Shown: positions 1 through 6,450 of the stretch, piece after piece
Numbering within the stretch: position 1 is the stretch's first letter
How the letters are laid out: the number at the start of each line of letters is the position of its first letter
Source: Methylotenera sp.
GTDB taxonomy: Bacteria; Pseudomonadota; Gammaproteobacteria; Burkholderiales; Methylophilaceae
NCBI GenBank assembly: GCA_013816325.1
Contig: JACDEP010000010.1
Span: 15,173-24,571, forward strand
Direction of reading: 5' to 3'
DNA: 9,399 nt
Notes under the pieces: model-generated
Seen by the model: only the letters and a program-made list of their open reading frames with translations
What the model was told of the DNA's origin: nothing
The model's database searches: none
Program-made: the position numbers and the translations under genes

Positions 1-550
1 ATTGACGCCATTTAAAAGCCGGGTAACGACTTGGCCAAAACGGCCATACCCCCCCCACTATGACTTGCCGTTCCGTCTCAATCGGGTCAAAAGCACGCTC
101 TTTTTTATAGTTAGTATGACTGATTCGTTGGTATGCAAACATCAATATTGGCGTAGTGATCATAGAGATGGCTACAATTGCATTGAGCATTGAAGCGGAT
201 TGCGTGCCTATCACTTGCAATTGCAATGCCGTGTTATGGATGACAAATGCGAATTCGCCGATCTGCGATAAGGTAAGGGCAAAGACGATGGCATTAACAT
301 TGTTATGATTAAAGATGCGACTTAGACCAAACAGCAGTGCAATTTTGATTGCGACCAAGCCCAGCGCCAAACTGAAAATCAACCACGGCTCCCTTAATAT
401 TAAACCGATATCTACTGACATACCTACGGCAATAAAGAATAGGCCCAATAACAAACCCTTAAATGGCTCTATATCGAGTTCTAACTCCTGCCGGTATTCA
501 GAATCCGCCAATAGCACACCGGCCAGGAATGCACCCAAGCCCCGGATGCT
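1..550 (-). pseudogene. KefB/KefC-type K+/H+ antiporter fragment, N-truncated and frameshifted
   Basis: Read on the minus strand from about 544, this frame gives the second half of a monovalent cation:proton antiporter-2 (CPA2) membrane domain. Recognisable pieces are GAFLAGVLLADSEYR, then DIEPFKGLLLGLFFIAVGMS, then a LTLSQIGEFAFV helix, which match the KefB/KefC pattern. The first ~250 residues (most membrane helices) are missing; the nearest in-frame ATG is at 574-572. After ERQVIVGG the frame fails at a run of eight G (C on the plus strand, 49-56). With seven G the sequence continues as GGYGRFGQVVTRLLNG, the nucleotide-binding start of the KTN/RCK domain; as written it reads VWPFWPSRYPAF. 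The fragment runs off the window edge. Family assignment is firm from motifs; KefB versus KefC cannot be decided. Two lesions make a functional product unlikely, unless both are assembly errors. Confidence 0.82.
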
Positions 551-737
551 GCAATAACAAGATATCAGCCTCATTTAGCAAGGCCTGTTCATGCTGCACA
601 TTAATGAGCTGTTGCGGATAGGTATCGTAAAGGTTGTGCCAAATGACATCCGGAAAATCTTTAATTGATTGATATAGCGCTAGGTTAATACGCGATGTTT
701 CAAAAGTCGGATGTGCAAAAACGACCAATACTTTCAA
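498..737 (-). pseudogene. KefF/KefG-like flavoprotein, N-terminal fragment fused out of frame to Kef
   Basis: The first ~65 codons (737 to about 543) encode KVLVVFAHP, HNLYDTYPQ, HEQALLNEADILLLQHP. This is the flavodoxin-like NAD(P)H oxidoreductase fold of KefF/KefG, the ancillary subunits that activate KefC/KefB. The family is about 180-200 residues, so roughly two thirds is missing. Directly after LLLQHP the DNA becomes antiporter sequence in another frame, and the reading frame stops at 500-498 after 14 unrelated residues. In intact loci the ancillary gene precedes the antiporter gene, so one internal deletion of roughly 1.1-1.2 kb (estimated from family lengths) explains the join. The start is a TTG at 737-735 with no good Shine-Dalgarno sequence, lying in a 14-bp tandem repeat. 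It is read here as a remnant. Confidence 0.78.
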
Positions 738-765
738 CGTGATACTTTCAACGTGAGTCTTTCAA
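724..765 (-). repeat. three tandem 14-bp units over the kefF-like start
   Basis: Read on the minus strand, three consecutive units are TTGAAAGACTCACG (765-752), TTGAAAGTATCACG (751-738) and TTGAAAGTATTGGT (737-724). The last unit includes the presumed TTG start and first codons of the KefF/KefG-like fragment. Each unit carries its own TTGAAA, so there are three candidate TTG starts in two different frames relative to the gene. Confidence 0.8.
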
Positions 766-815
766 CTTAGAGTGATTAAATGCTTCCAATTTGGGTGTTT
801 TACACTGATTACTAG

Positions 816-1235
816 TTATTCGCCAATGATCTTCACCAGCACGCGTTTTTTACGGCGACCATCGAATTCACCGTAAAAAATCTGTTCCCAAGGGCCAAAA
901 TCCAGGCGGCCTTCGGTAATGGCGACAAGCACTTCACGGCCCATCACCTGACGTTTCATATGGGCATCGGCATTATCTTCACCGGTATCATTATGTCGGT
1001 AGCTACTGACAGGCTCATGCGGCGCCAAGCGTTCCAGCCATTGCGTGTAGTCATGATGCAGCCCACGCTCGTCGTCATTGATGAACACACTGGCGGTAAT
1101 ATGCATGGCATTCACCAGTACGAATCCTTCTTTTACGCCGCTTTCACGCAGGCACTCATTGACTTGCTCGGTAATACGGATAAAAGCAACGCGGGTTGGC
1201 GGATTGAACCAGAGTTCTTTGCGGTAACTTTTCAT
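816..1235 (-). CDS. yjbQ: YjbQ/UPF0047 family protein
   Basis: The 139-residue product matches the YjbQ (UPF0047) family in length and pattern. Visible features are a conserved histidine in NAMHITASVFIND (His45), a His60-His61 pair, the SYRHNDTGEDNADAH block with His81 and His92, and the C-terminal signature GRLDFGPWEQIFYGEFDG. The histidines are probable metal or ligand contacts in this single-domain cytoplasmic beta-sandwich family. E. coli YjbQ has been credited with a weak, secondary thiamine-phosphate synthase activity, but the physiological role is unsettled. The start at 1235 is chosen because GGAGA (1248-1244) sits about 8 nt upstream and the family begins near this Met. A longer frame from 1319 would overlap the upstream terminator. 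It is probably transcribed alone, since a terminator precedes it and the kef relic follows. Confidence 0.88.
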   Translation of the reverse strand: MKSYRKELWFNPPTRVAFIRITEQVNECLRESGVKEGFVLVNAMHITASVFINDDERGLHHDYTQWLERLAPHEPVSSYRHNDTGEDNADAHMKRQVMGREVLVAITEGRLDFGPWEQIFYGEFDGRRKKRVLVKIIGE

Positions 1236-1249
1236 TTTTTTGTTCTCCG

Positions 1250-1267
1250 AAATGATTTGAGTCATTT
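1250..1267. repeat. inverted repeat just upstream of the yjbQ ribosome binding site
   Basis: AAATGA (1250-1255) and TCATTT (1262-1267) are perfect 6-bp arms around TTTGAG. The repeat sits directly upstream of the GGAGA ribosome binding site and overlaps a weak TAAAAT-like box on the minus strand. It could be an operator or chance; no T run follows, so it is not a terminator. Confidence 0.3.
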
Positions 1268-1319
1268 TAGCATCATTGTCATTCCCTGCTGACCCGGGAT
1301 TACAGCCACTCAACCACAT

Positions 1320-1345
1320 AAAAAAGGCCTCCTATTGGAGGCCTT
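1320..1345 (-). terminator. rho-independent terminator of the SoxYZ-like gene
   Basis: A perfect 9-bp stem, AAGGCCTCC (1324-1332) with GGAGGCCTT (1337-1345), has a 4-nt loop. On the minus strand it is followed by a T run from the complement of the A run at 1320-1325. It begins 17 bp after the stop codon of the SoxYZ-like gene. It also insulates yjbQ from readthrough. Confidence 0.9.
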
Positions 1346-1361
1346 GGGTCGCAATGTGAAC

Positions 1362-2174
1362 TTAACCTTTCACTTCAACTTCATGGGTGAAGGTTTTGCC
1401 TTCATTATCCGTTGCCGTGACATCAAGCTTACCGGGTGTATCAGGAATAAAATCGAATTTGAAATAAGGATCTTCACTCGTTCCTACGCCAACATCCACG
1501 GTCATCACAGGCTTACCGTTAAAAGTAAATGCGGCCTTGTTAATATAAAACGCCGGTACGTAACCTTGTGATACCAAATCGCGCTGCAAGCCGGTACGCA
1601 TTGGGTGTCTGATATTAAATACGGTAGATGTTGCGCTACCGATTTTCACAGGCTCTTCCACCCTTAATTTGATCTTACCGGCTGAAGCCCGTATCGCAGC
1701 ATCATCACCATCTACCGTACCGCCGCAGCCACCTGCCGCGCGGATAGCGCGAGTTGCGCCATAAAGCTTACCATCTGCCGTTTCGCCCACCAAATGTACA
1801 AAAGCATCGGTTTCAAAGCGTATGCGCGTTGAAAGCTGGAAATTACCAAGCATATCTGTCAAATGATAGGTCGCAGTCAGCGGAATTGGGTTCGCATCTA
1901 CGATTGCATACAATTTTTTAATCATCACGCCCTTGGCCGCAGCGTTATCAATGCTGTAAGTGACTGGTACTTGCGCACCGCTTTCGGCACGGCGTGGCGC
2001 ATCGATTTTAATGAAATCCACTTCCTGAATATCACGTTTGGCAAAGAACGCTTCTTTGACGACCGGCCATAATTTAGGGTCCGGCTCAGCTTGGGCATTA
2101 AATGCAAATCCGGCCAGTAGACCTGCCGATAACAACGCATAGACCCAACGATATTTAGTATGTTGTATGTTCAT
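1362..2174 (-). CDS. fused SoxY–SoxZ-like thiosulfate/sulfur carrier, quinoprotein dehydrogenase-associated type
   Basis: The 270-residue exported protein has a signal peptide (basic start, hydrophobic residues about 10-27, cleavage probably after AQA at 29). A SoxY-like domain follows (about 30-152), ending in GGCGG (148-152), the swinging-arm motif whose Cys150 carries sulfur intermediates in SoxY. After a short linker comes a SoxZ-like domain (about 165-270) with the HPMRTG motif (190-195). SoxY and SoxZ are normally separate subunits. The single-chain fusion is known beside PQQ-dependent dehydrogenases in methylotrophs, where its role is unclear. No SoxA, SoxX, SoxB or dehydrogenase gene is in this window, so classical periplasmic thiosulfate oxidation cannot be inferred. 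The start at 2174 is supported by GGAGAAG (2183-2177) and the signal peptide; an in-frame start at 2231 is less likely. Confidence 0.9.
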   Translation of the reverse strand: MNIQHTKYRWVYALLSAGLLAGFAFNAQAEPDPKLWPVVKEAFFAKRDIQEVDFIKIDAPRRAESGAQVPVTYSIDNAAAKGVMIKKLYAIVDANPIPLTATYHLTDMLGNFQLSTRIRFETDAFVHLVGETADGKLYGATRAIRAAGGCGGTVDGDDAAIRASAGKIKLRVEEPVKIGSATSTVFNIRHPMRTGLQRDLVSQGYVPAFYINKAAFTFNGKPVMTVDVGVGTSEDPYFKFDFIPDTPGKLDVTATDNEGKTFTHEVEVKG

Positions 2175-2185
2175 CACTTCTCCAG

Positions 2186-2207
2186 TGCAAAATTGCATCC
2201 TTAGGAT
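2186..2207. repeat. two adjacent short palindromes in the SoxYZ-like leader
   Basis: TGCAAAATTGCA (2186-2197) and ATCCTTAGGAT (2197-2207) are back-to-back palindromes. The nearer one ends 12 bp from the start codon, upstream of the GGAGAAG ribosome binding site. They could bind a regulator or fold weakly in the 5' leader. No confident -35/-10 pair was found in 2208-2260. Confidence 0.3.
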
Positions 2208-2260
2208 TACTTTATAACGTTTTAAGTTCAAAACAGGCTACTTCATATAATTCGTAGCGC

Positions 2261-2656
2261 TTAACTTACTATCTTATACTCTTCAAAATTCAATTCAATC
2301 CCATTACCAACAGGGTCTTTAAAGTTAATCTGTTTCACGCCATTCATTAAGGTACGCGTTGTATAAGACACATTGTTTGCAGTCAAATGCGCTTCCATCG
2401 CCGCCATATCGGTGCAGGTAAAAGACACATGGTCATAAGTGCCATTCACATGCAGGTCGGGAGCGCCCACTCCCTTATTATATTCAGCGATATGCACAAC
2501 ATCATTATCACCGATATATAACCAAAAACCATAGCTGGTGGTCGCCGTGCGTGGACCAACCTTCAAACCGACGATATCGCAATAGAAATCACGCAATACA
2601 TGCATCATGTCGCGATTCGCGCGTAGGTTGATATGGTTGATTTCGGTGACTGGCAT
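2261..2656 (-). CDS. VOC-superfamily (glyoxalase/dioxygenase fold) protein
   Basis: The 131-residue protein fits a single VOC unit made of two beta-alpha-beta-beta-beta modules. INHINL opens the first module (His8), VVHIAE follows (His55), YDHVSF opens the second (His76), and NGIELNF closes it (Glu121). These are the usual places for the metal ligands of glyoxalase I and extradiol-dioxygenase relatives, so metal binding is plausible. The substrate cannot be told: the family includes lactoylglutathione lyases, epimerases, dioxygenases and antibiotic-binding proteins. The start lies 6 bp after the mrr stop codon, and its only ribosome-binding candidate (GGAT) lies in the last codons of mrr, suggesting translational coupling. 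No terminator is visible after the stop. Confidence 0.82.
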   Translation of the reverse strand: MPVTEINHINLRANRDMMHVLRDFYCDIVGLKVGPRTATTSYGFWLYIGDNDVVHIAEYNKGVGAPDLHVNGTYDHVSFTCTDMAAMEAHLTANNVSYTTRTLMNGVKQINFKDPVGNGIELNFEEYKIVS

Positions 2657-2662
2657 TAGATA

Positions 2663-3577
2663 TTATTCATCCACAAAATAGTCAGTATCTATTTTCTTAA
2701 CTTGATATGTTGTTGCTACAGAAACACCAACGTTATTTTCAATCATAAATTTTGCAAGGGTAAAACCATTTATTAAAACAACTTTATAATGATTGTTGTT
2801 TTTAACAAAGTCTAGGGCCTCTCTAGTAAAGTCTGATGTAGTAATAAAAACACCTTTAGTGGCGCGTTGCCCTGAGAGTGCGCCAACGAACTTCTGAATT
2901 TCTGGTCGACCAACTACGCCTTCCCAACGTTTTGCTTGAATATAAATCGAATCCAAACCTAAGCGGTCTTCATCAATGATACCGTCTATTCCACCATCCC
3001 CGCTTTGACCTATTGCCCTACCAGCGCCAACCCTAGTGCCGCCATACCCCATAGCTAACAATAGCTCAACCACTAGTCGTTCAAAAAAACTAGGAGAGCA
3101 AGATTTTACTAATTGAATAATTTCGCTTGCTAAACCATCAGAAAGAATTTTATAGGAATTCTCTAGCTGCTCTTCTGGAGTTTGTTTTTCAGGCTCATCA
3201 ATGAGCATGGGCTGAATATCATTTATATCTTTTCTTAAGTTTCGAAAATCGATAAATTCTGGATATTGCTCAAGTAATTTGATATTAATTTTTTTAGGAG
3301 TTGTTTTAAATAAATCTATACCTCGCTGAGAAATTCTAAAGAAACCTCTGCGAGTATTTTCAACTAACCCAGCTTGTTTGAAATAACTTCTAGCCCATGC
3401 AACCCTATTGTCAAAACGCGCTTGTTTACCACTAGGCAGTAATTCCTCACGCTCTTCAATTGTTAAACCGAATATTGCAGCCAGAGCTTCTACGGTGTCT
3501 TGCAATGAATGCTCTTTTTGGTCTGCAGCAAAATCAAGCAGAGGTAACATTACAGACTGAAAATCAGGAATTGCCAT
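2663..3577 (-). CDS. mrr: Mrr-type methyl-dependent (type IV) restriction endonuclease
   Basis: The 304-residue protein has the length and layout of E. coli Mrr. The N-terminal part (about 1-95) is a winged-helix DNA-binding domain (FDNRVAWARSYFKQAGLVENTRRGFFRIS). A linker (about 120-150) is followed by the Mrr catalytic domain (about 155-275). Its PD-(D/E)XK core is visible: FERLVVELLLAMGYGG (Glu166 region), GGIDG with Asp198, and IQAK with Gln214 and Lys216. Such enzymes cut DNA carrying foreign methylation; the methyl mark recognised here is unknown. The ribosome binding site is AGGAA just upstream. It sits 40 bp after aspS without a visible terminator, so it may be expressed by readthrough. 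Hand-counted GC is about 38% against about 52% in sampled aspS and cphA lines, suggesting horizontal transfer. No methyltransferase lies nearby, as expected for type IV. Confidence 0.92.
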   Translation of the reverse strand: MAIPDFQSVMLPLLDFAADQKEHSLQDTVEALAAIFGLTIEEREELLPSGKQARFDNRVAWARSYFKQAGLVENTRRGFFRISQRGIDLFKTTPKKINIKLLEQYPEFIDFRNLRKDINDIQPMLIDEPEKQTPEEQLENSYKILSDGLASEIIQLVKSCSPSFFERLVVELLLAMGYGGTRVGAGRAIGQSGDGGIDGIIDEDRLGLDSIYIQAKRWEGVVGRPEIQKFVGALSGQRATKGVFITTSDFTREALDFVKNNNHYKVVLINGFTLAKFMIENNVGVSVATTYQVKKIDTDYFVDE

Positions 3578-3617
3578 TTAATTTCCTAGATTAAAAGTCA
3601 GCGCAAGCGAGTTCATT

Positions 3618-5402
3618 TTAGGCAACGGGACTCGGCGTGCGAACACGTATATGCAACTCACGAAGTTGCTTCTCATCCACCTCATTCGGCGCATTGGTCA
3701 TCAAGCACTGCGCACGTTGTGTTTTAGGGAAAGCAATCACGTCACGAATAGACTCGGCACCCGCCATCAGCGTGACCAAACGGTCTAAACCGAATGCCAG
3801 GCCACCGTGCGGTGGCGCGCCGTATTGCAAGGCATCGAGCAGAAAGCCGAATTTCTCTTGCGCTTCTTCTTTGCTTATTTTCAATGCATCGAACACTTTA
3901 GATTGTACGTCTTGTTTGTGGATACGCACTGAACCGCCGCCTACTTCCCAGCCATTAAGTACCATGTCGTAAGCTTTAGAAAGACAAGCGCCTGGGTTAG
4001 AGACTAACATCTCTTCGTGGCCATCTTTTGGTGCAGTGAACGGATGGTGCAATGCCGCCCAGCGGTTATTTTCTTCATCATGTTCGAACATGGGGAAATC
4101 GACCACCCATAGCGGTGCCCAAGCACGACCATCGACGTGGCCTTTATCGTGGCCAACTTTCAGGCGCAATGCGCCTAAAGCTTCATTGACTACTTTTAAT
4201 TTATCTGCACCGAAGAACACGATATCGCCATTTTGCGCACCGGTACGGTCGATAATCGCTTGCAAGGCCGTGACATGAATGTTTTTAACAATAGGGCTTT
4301 GCAGCCCCTCTTCATTCAGTTTTGTGATGTCGTTGATTTTGATGTACGCCAAACCTTTAGCGCCGTAGATTTTTACGAATTCTGTGTATGCATCGATTTC
4401 GGAACGGGAGATTGCCGCGCCGTTAGGCACGCGCAGAGCAGCTACACGGCCACCTGCCATATTGGCTGCGCCTGCGAACACTTTAAAATCCACATCTTTC
4501 ATCACATCTGATAGCTCAGTGATTTCCAAGGTGACGCGCATGTCCGGCTTATCTGAGCCGTATCTATTCATGGCTTCAGCAAAGCTCATGCGCGGAAATG
4601 CCGCTGGCAAATCTACGTTTTGGACAGACTTCAACATTTGTCGAATCATCTCTTCAACGATGTCCATGATTTGGTTTTCGCTCATGAATGATGTTTCGAT
4701 ATCTACTTGCGTGAATTCGGGCTGGCGGTCAGCGCGCAAGTCTTCGTCACGGAAGCACTTGGTAATTTGGAAATAACGGTCAAAACCTGACACCATCAAT
4801 AATTGTTTGAATAACTGCGGGGACTGCGGCAAGGCAAAGAACTGGCCTTCATGCACACGGCTAGGCACCAGGTAATCACGTGCGCCCTCTGGGGTAGAGC
4901 GCGTGAGCATCGGCGTTTCAACTTCAATAAAGCCATTGGTATCTAAATAATCACGAAGAGTTTTAGCTACGCGGTAGCGCAACATCATGTTTTTCTGCAT
5001 CGCAGGGCGGCGCAAATCGATGTAGCGATGTTGCAGGCGCACTGTTTCAGTGAGGTTTTCATCATCCAACATGAATGGCGGGGTGAGCGAAGGATTCAAA
5101 ATCTCAATCTTAGTCGCAAGCATTTCCACTTCACCGGTTGGAATGTTGGTATTTACTGTACCTTCAGGACGGGCGCGTACTTTACAGATCACTTTGAGCA
5201 CAAACTCATTACGCACGGTTTCTGCATTGGCAAAAGCTTCTGGTGTATCCGGGTCAATCACGATTTGCGCCATGCCCTCACGGTCGCGCAGGTCGATAAA
5301 AATGACCCCGCCATGGTCGCGGCGGCGATGTGCCCAACCGCATAAGGTAACCGTTTGGCCGATATGTTCGCGGTTTAAGTGGCCGCAGTAATGTGTACGC
5401 AT
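3618..5402 (-). CDS. aspS: aspartate–tRNA ligase, bacterial type, probably non-discriminating
   Basis: This cytoplasmic enzyme activates aspartate with ATP and loads it on tRNA. At 594 residues it is full length for the bacterial class IIb type. An anticodon-binding OB domain (about 1-110) precedes the catalytic core with motif 1 (about 157-175), motif 2 FRDEDLRADRQPEFTQ (217-232) and motif 3 GLAFGLDRL (534-542). The bacterial GAD insertion (about 290-410) is present, including GRVAALRVP. His30 and Gly81 in the anticodon domain match the pair that lets Pseudomonas aeruginosa AspRS also charge tRNA-Asn, where E. coli has Leu and Lys. This suggests use with GatCAB amidotransferase. It follows the DUF502 gene by 28 bp; the Shine-Dalgarno sequence at 5402 is weak, but the conserved MRTHYCG start leaves little doubt. 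Confidence 0.97.
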   Translation of the reverse strand: MRTHYCGHLNREHIGQTVTLCGWAHRRRDHGGVIFIDLRDREGMAQIVIDPDTPEAFANAETVRNEFVLKVICKVRARPEGTVNTNIPTGEVEMLATKIEILNPSLTPPFMLDDENLTETVRLQHRYIDLRRPAMQKNMMLRYRVAKTLRDYLDTNGFIEVETPMLTRSTPEGARDYLVPSRVHEGQFFALPQSPQLFKQLLMVSGFDRYFQITKCFRDEDLRADRQPEFTQVDIETSFMSENQIMDIVEEMIRQMLKSVQNVDLPAAFPRMSFAEAMNRYGSDKPDMRVTLEITELSDVMKDVDFKVFAGAANMAGGRVAALRVPNGAAISRSEIDAYTEFVKIYGAKGLAYIKINDITKLNEEGLQSPIVKNIHVTALQAIIDRTGAQNGDIVFFGADKLKVVNEALGALRLKVGHDKGHVDGRAWAPLWVVDFPMFEHDEENNRWAALHHPFTAPKDGHEEMLVSNPGACLSKAYDMVLNGWEVGGGSVRIHKQDVQSKVFDALKISKEEAQEKFGFLLDALQYGAPPHGGLAFGLDRLVTLMAGAESIRDVIAFPKTQRAQCLMTNAPNEVDEKQLRELHIRVRTPSPVA

Positions 5403-5430
5403 AGTATTTATAAGTCTTGTTGAATTGTCG

Positions 5431-6051
5431 TTAATAGTTAATGGCTTGTTGTTTTTTAATCTTGTCGGGCGGCGCTACCACGCCCATTGAGATGATATAT
5501 TTAAGCGCTTCATCGACGCTCATATCTAGCGCGATGACTTCAGCACGCGACATCATCAAAAAATACCCGCCAGTCGGATTAGGCGTAGTGGGCACATACA
5601 CACTTACATAATCGCCCAGCAAATGATTCGCTACATCCCCACCTGGCGCGCCTGTAATGAAGGCGATTGTCCAAGCGCCCTCGCGAGGGAATTGTACTAG
5701 CACTGCCTGGCGGAATGCATTACCGGAATCAGAAAATAGCGTATCGGATACTTGCTTGACGCTGGAATAAATGGACTTGACCACTGGCACACGATTGAGC
5801 AAAGCTTCCCATAGCAATATCAATTGCCTGCCAAAGAAATTAGTGGCGATCAAACCCGTTACAAAAACAATCAGCAGGGTGAGCAATGCACCGAGGCCAG
5901 GGATTTCCATACCTAACTGCGCTTTAGGCCGCCATTGCGCGGGTAGTAGTAGCAAGCTTTGGTCCATCAGGGCGATTAAACTGGTAATCACCCATATTGT
6001 GATGGACAGCGGGACCAAGACCAGCAAACCTGTAATAAAATATTTTTTCAT
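5431..6051 (-). CDS. DUF502 family inner-membrane protein
   Basis: The 206-residue product starts with MKKYFITGLLVLVPLSITIWV and has two clear membrane helices (about 4-28 and 52-74). A soluble C-terminal domain with the DUF502 pattern follows, including NRVPVVKSIYSSVKQ (86-100) and VYVPTTPNPTGGYF (151-164). The biochemical function is not established, and nothing here adds to it. The start at 6051 is chosen because the first helix begins there. The frame stays open to 6186 but that extension overlaps the zinc-ribbon gene and has no membrane-protein character. The ribosome binding site is weak. It lies 28 bp after the zinc-ribbon gene and 28 bp before aspS, an arrangement commonly seen in proteobacteria, so co-transcription is likely. 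Confidence 0.9.
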   Translation of the reverse strand: MKKYFITGLLVLVPLSITIWVITSLIALMDQSLLLLPAQWRPKAQLGMEIPGLGALLTLLIVFVTGLIATNFFGRQLILLWEALLNRVPVVKSIYSSVKQVSDTLFSDSGNAFRQAVLVQFPREGAWTIAFITGAPGGDVANHLLGDYVSVYVPTTPNPTGGYFLMMSRAEVIALDMSVDEALKYIISMGVVAPPDKIKKQQAINY

Positions 6052-6079
6052 GCGTTTACTAAATTGGATTGTTACGGAA

Positions 6080-6367
6080 TTAATGACAGGCACAGCCGGG
6101 ATTGCATGCGGCTGCAGGTGCTGCGTCAGGTTTTTTTTCAGTTGTAGCCTCGTCTTTAGCACTCGTTGTTTGGACTTTGTTCCCACTGTTTTTAAAATCA
6201 GTGGCGTACCAGCCGCTACCGTTCAATTGAAAACTGGGTGCGGACAATTGTTTGCTGAAAGTTTCTGCCGCACATTTTGGGCATGCCTCTACGTTTGACG
6301 CACTAATTTTGCGCATTACTTCGGCTTTATGACCGCAACTGCTACATTGATAATCGTAAATTGGCAT
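6080..6367 (-). CDS. FmdB-family zinc-ribbon protein
   Basis: The 95-residue protein begins MPIYDYQCSSCGH and has a treble-clef type zinc ribbon with two cysteine pairs, Cys8/Cys11 and Cys29/Cys32 (CPKC), then FSKQLSAPSFQLNGSGWYATD, typical of FmdB/CxxC family regulators. The FmdB name comes from a putative formamidase-operon regulator in Methylophilus, but most members have no proven role. After residue 60 the chain becomes Lys/Ala/Thr-rich and probably disordered, ending in a compact Cys-rich tail (Cys88, Cys92, Cys94, His95). The ATG at 6367 matches the family start; a GTG at 6379 would add four residues and is less likely. It is first in a likely operon with the DUF502 gene and aspS. Confidence 0.88.
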   Translation of the reverse strand: MPIYDYQCSSCGHKAEVMRKISASNVEACPKCAAETFSKQLSAPSFQLNGSGWYATDFKNSGNKVQTTSAKDEATTEKKPDAAPAAACNPGCACH

Positions 6368-6382
6368 GAGCCATACCACCGT

Positions 6383-6405
6383 TATAATCTAAAAACGAGA
6401 TTATA
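6383..6405 (-). promoter_or_regulatory. candidate -10 box within an inverted repeat upstream of the FmdB-family gene
   Basis: On the minus strand TATAAT occupies 6405-6400, about 33 bp before the ATG at 6367, a reasonable place for the -10 element of the fmdB–DUF502–aspS operon. No good -35 hexamer is found 16-18 bp upstream; the TTGACT nearby is too close. The box lies in one arm of a perfect inverted repeat, TATAATCT (6383-6390) and AGATTATA (6398-6405). The second arm provides a TATAAT on the plus strand. Promoter or operator use is inferred. Confidence 0.4.
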
Positions 6406-6450
6406 CCTCACAGTCAAAACCAATGCGATGCAAGGTGCTGTTTAAGAACC

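Noticed and set aside
1236..1319. N-terminal extension of yjbQ from 1319 (MWLSGCNPGS), resembling a lipoprotein start
   Set aside because: It lacks a hydrophobic signal core, overlaps the T run of the upstream terminator, and a strong GGAGA precedes the family-typical start at 1235.
2175..2231. N-terminal extension of the SoxYZ-like gene from 2231
   Set aside because: It would put 19 residues ahead of a normal signal peptide; GGAGAAG directly precedes the ATG at 2174.
2208..2260. GTTTTGAACTTAAAAC as a terminator or promoter between the VOC and SoxYZ-like genes
   Set aside because: The arms are only 5 bp of A/T-rich sequence with no T run, and TTGAAC has no -10 box at proper spacing.
6052..6186. 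Upstream extension of the DUF502 gene to 6186
   Set aside because: It overlaps the zinc-ribbon gene in another frame and adds a basic, non-family stretch ahead of the first membrane helix.
5771..6298. Plus-strand open frame of 175 codons opposite DUF502 and the zinc ribbon
   Set aside because: It is antisense to two recognised genes, and its composition is that of a shadow frame with no family resemblance.
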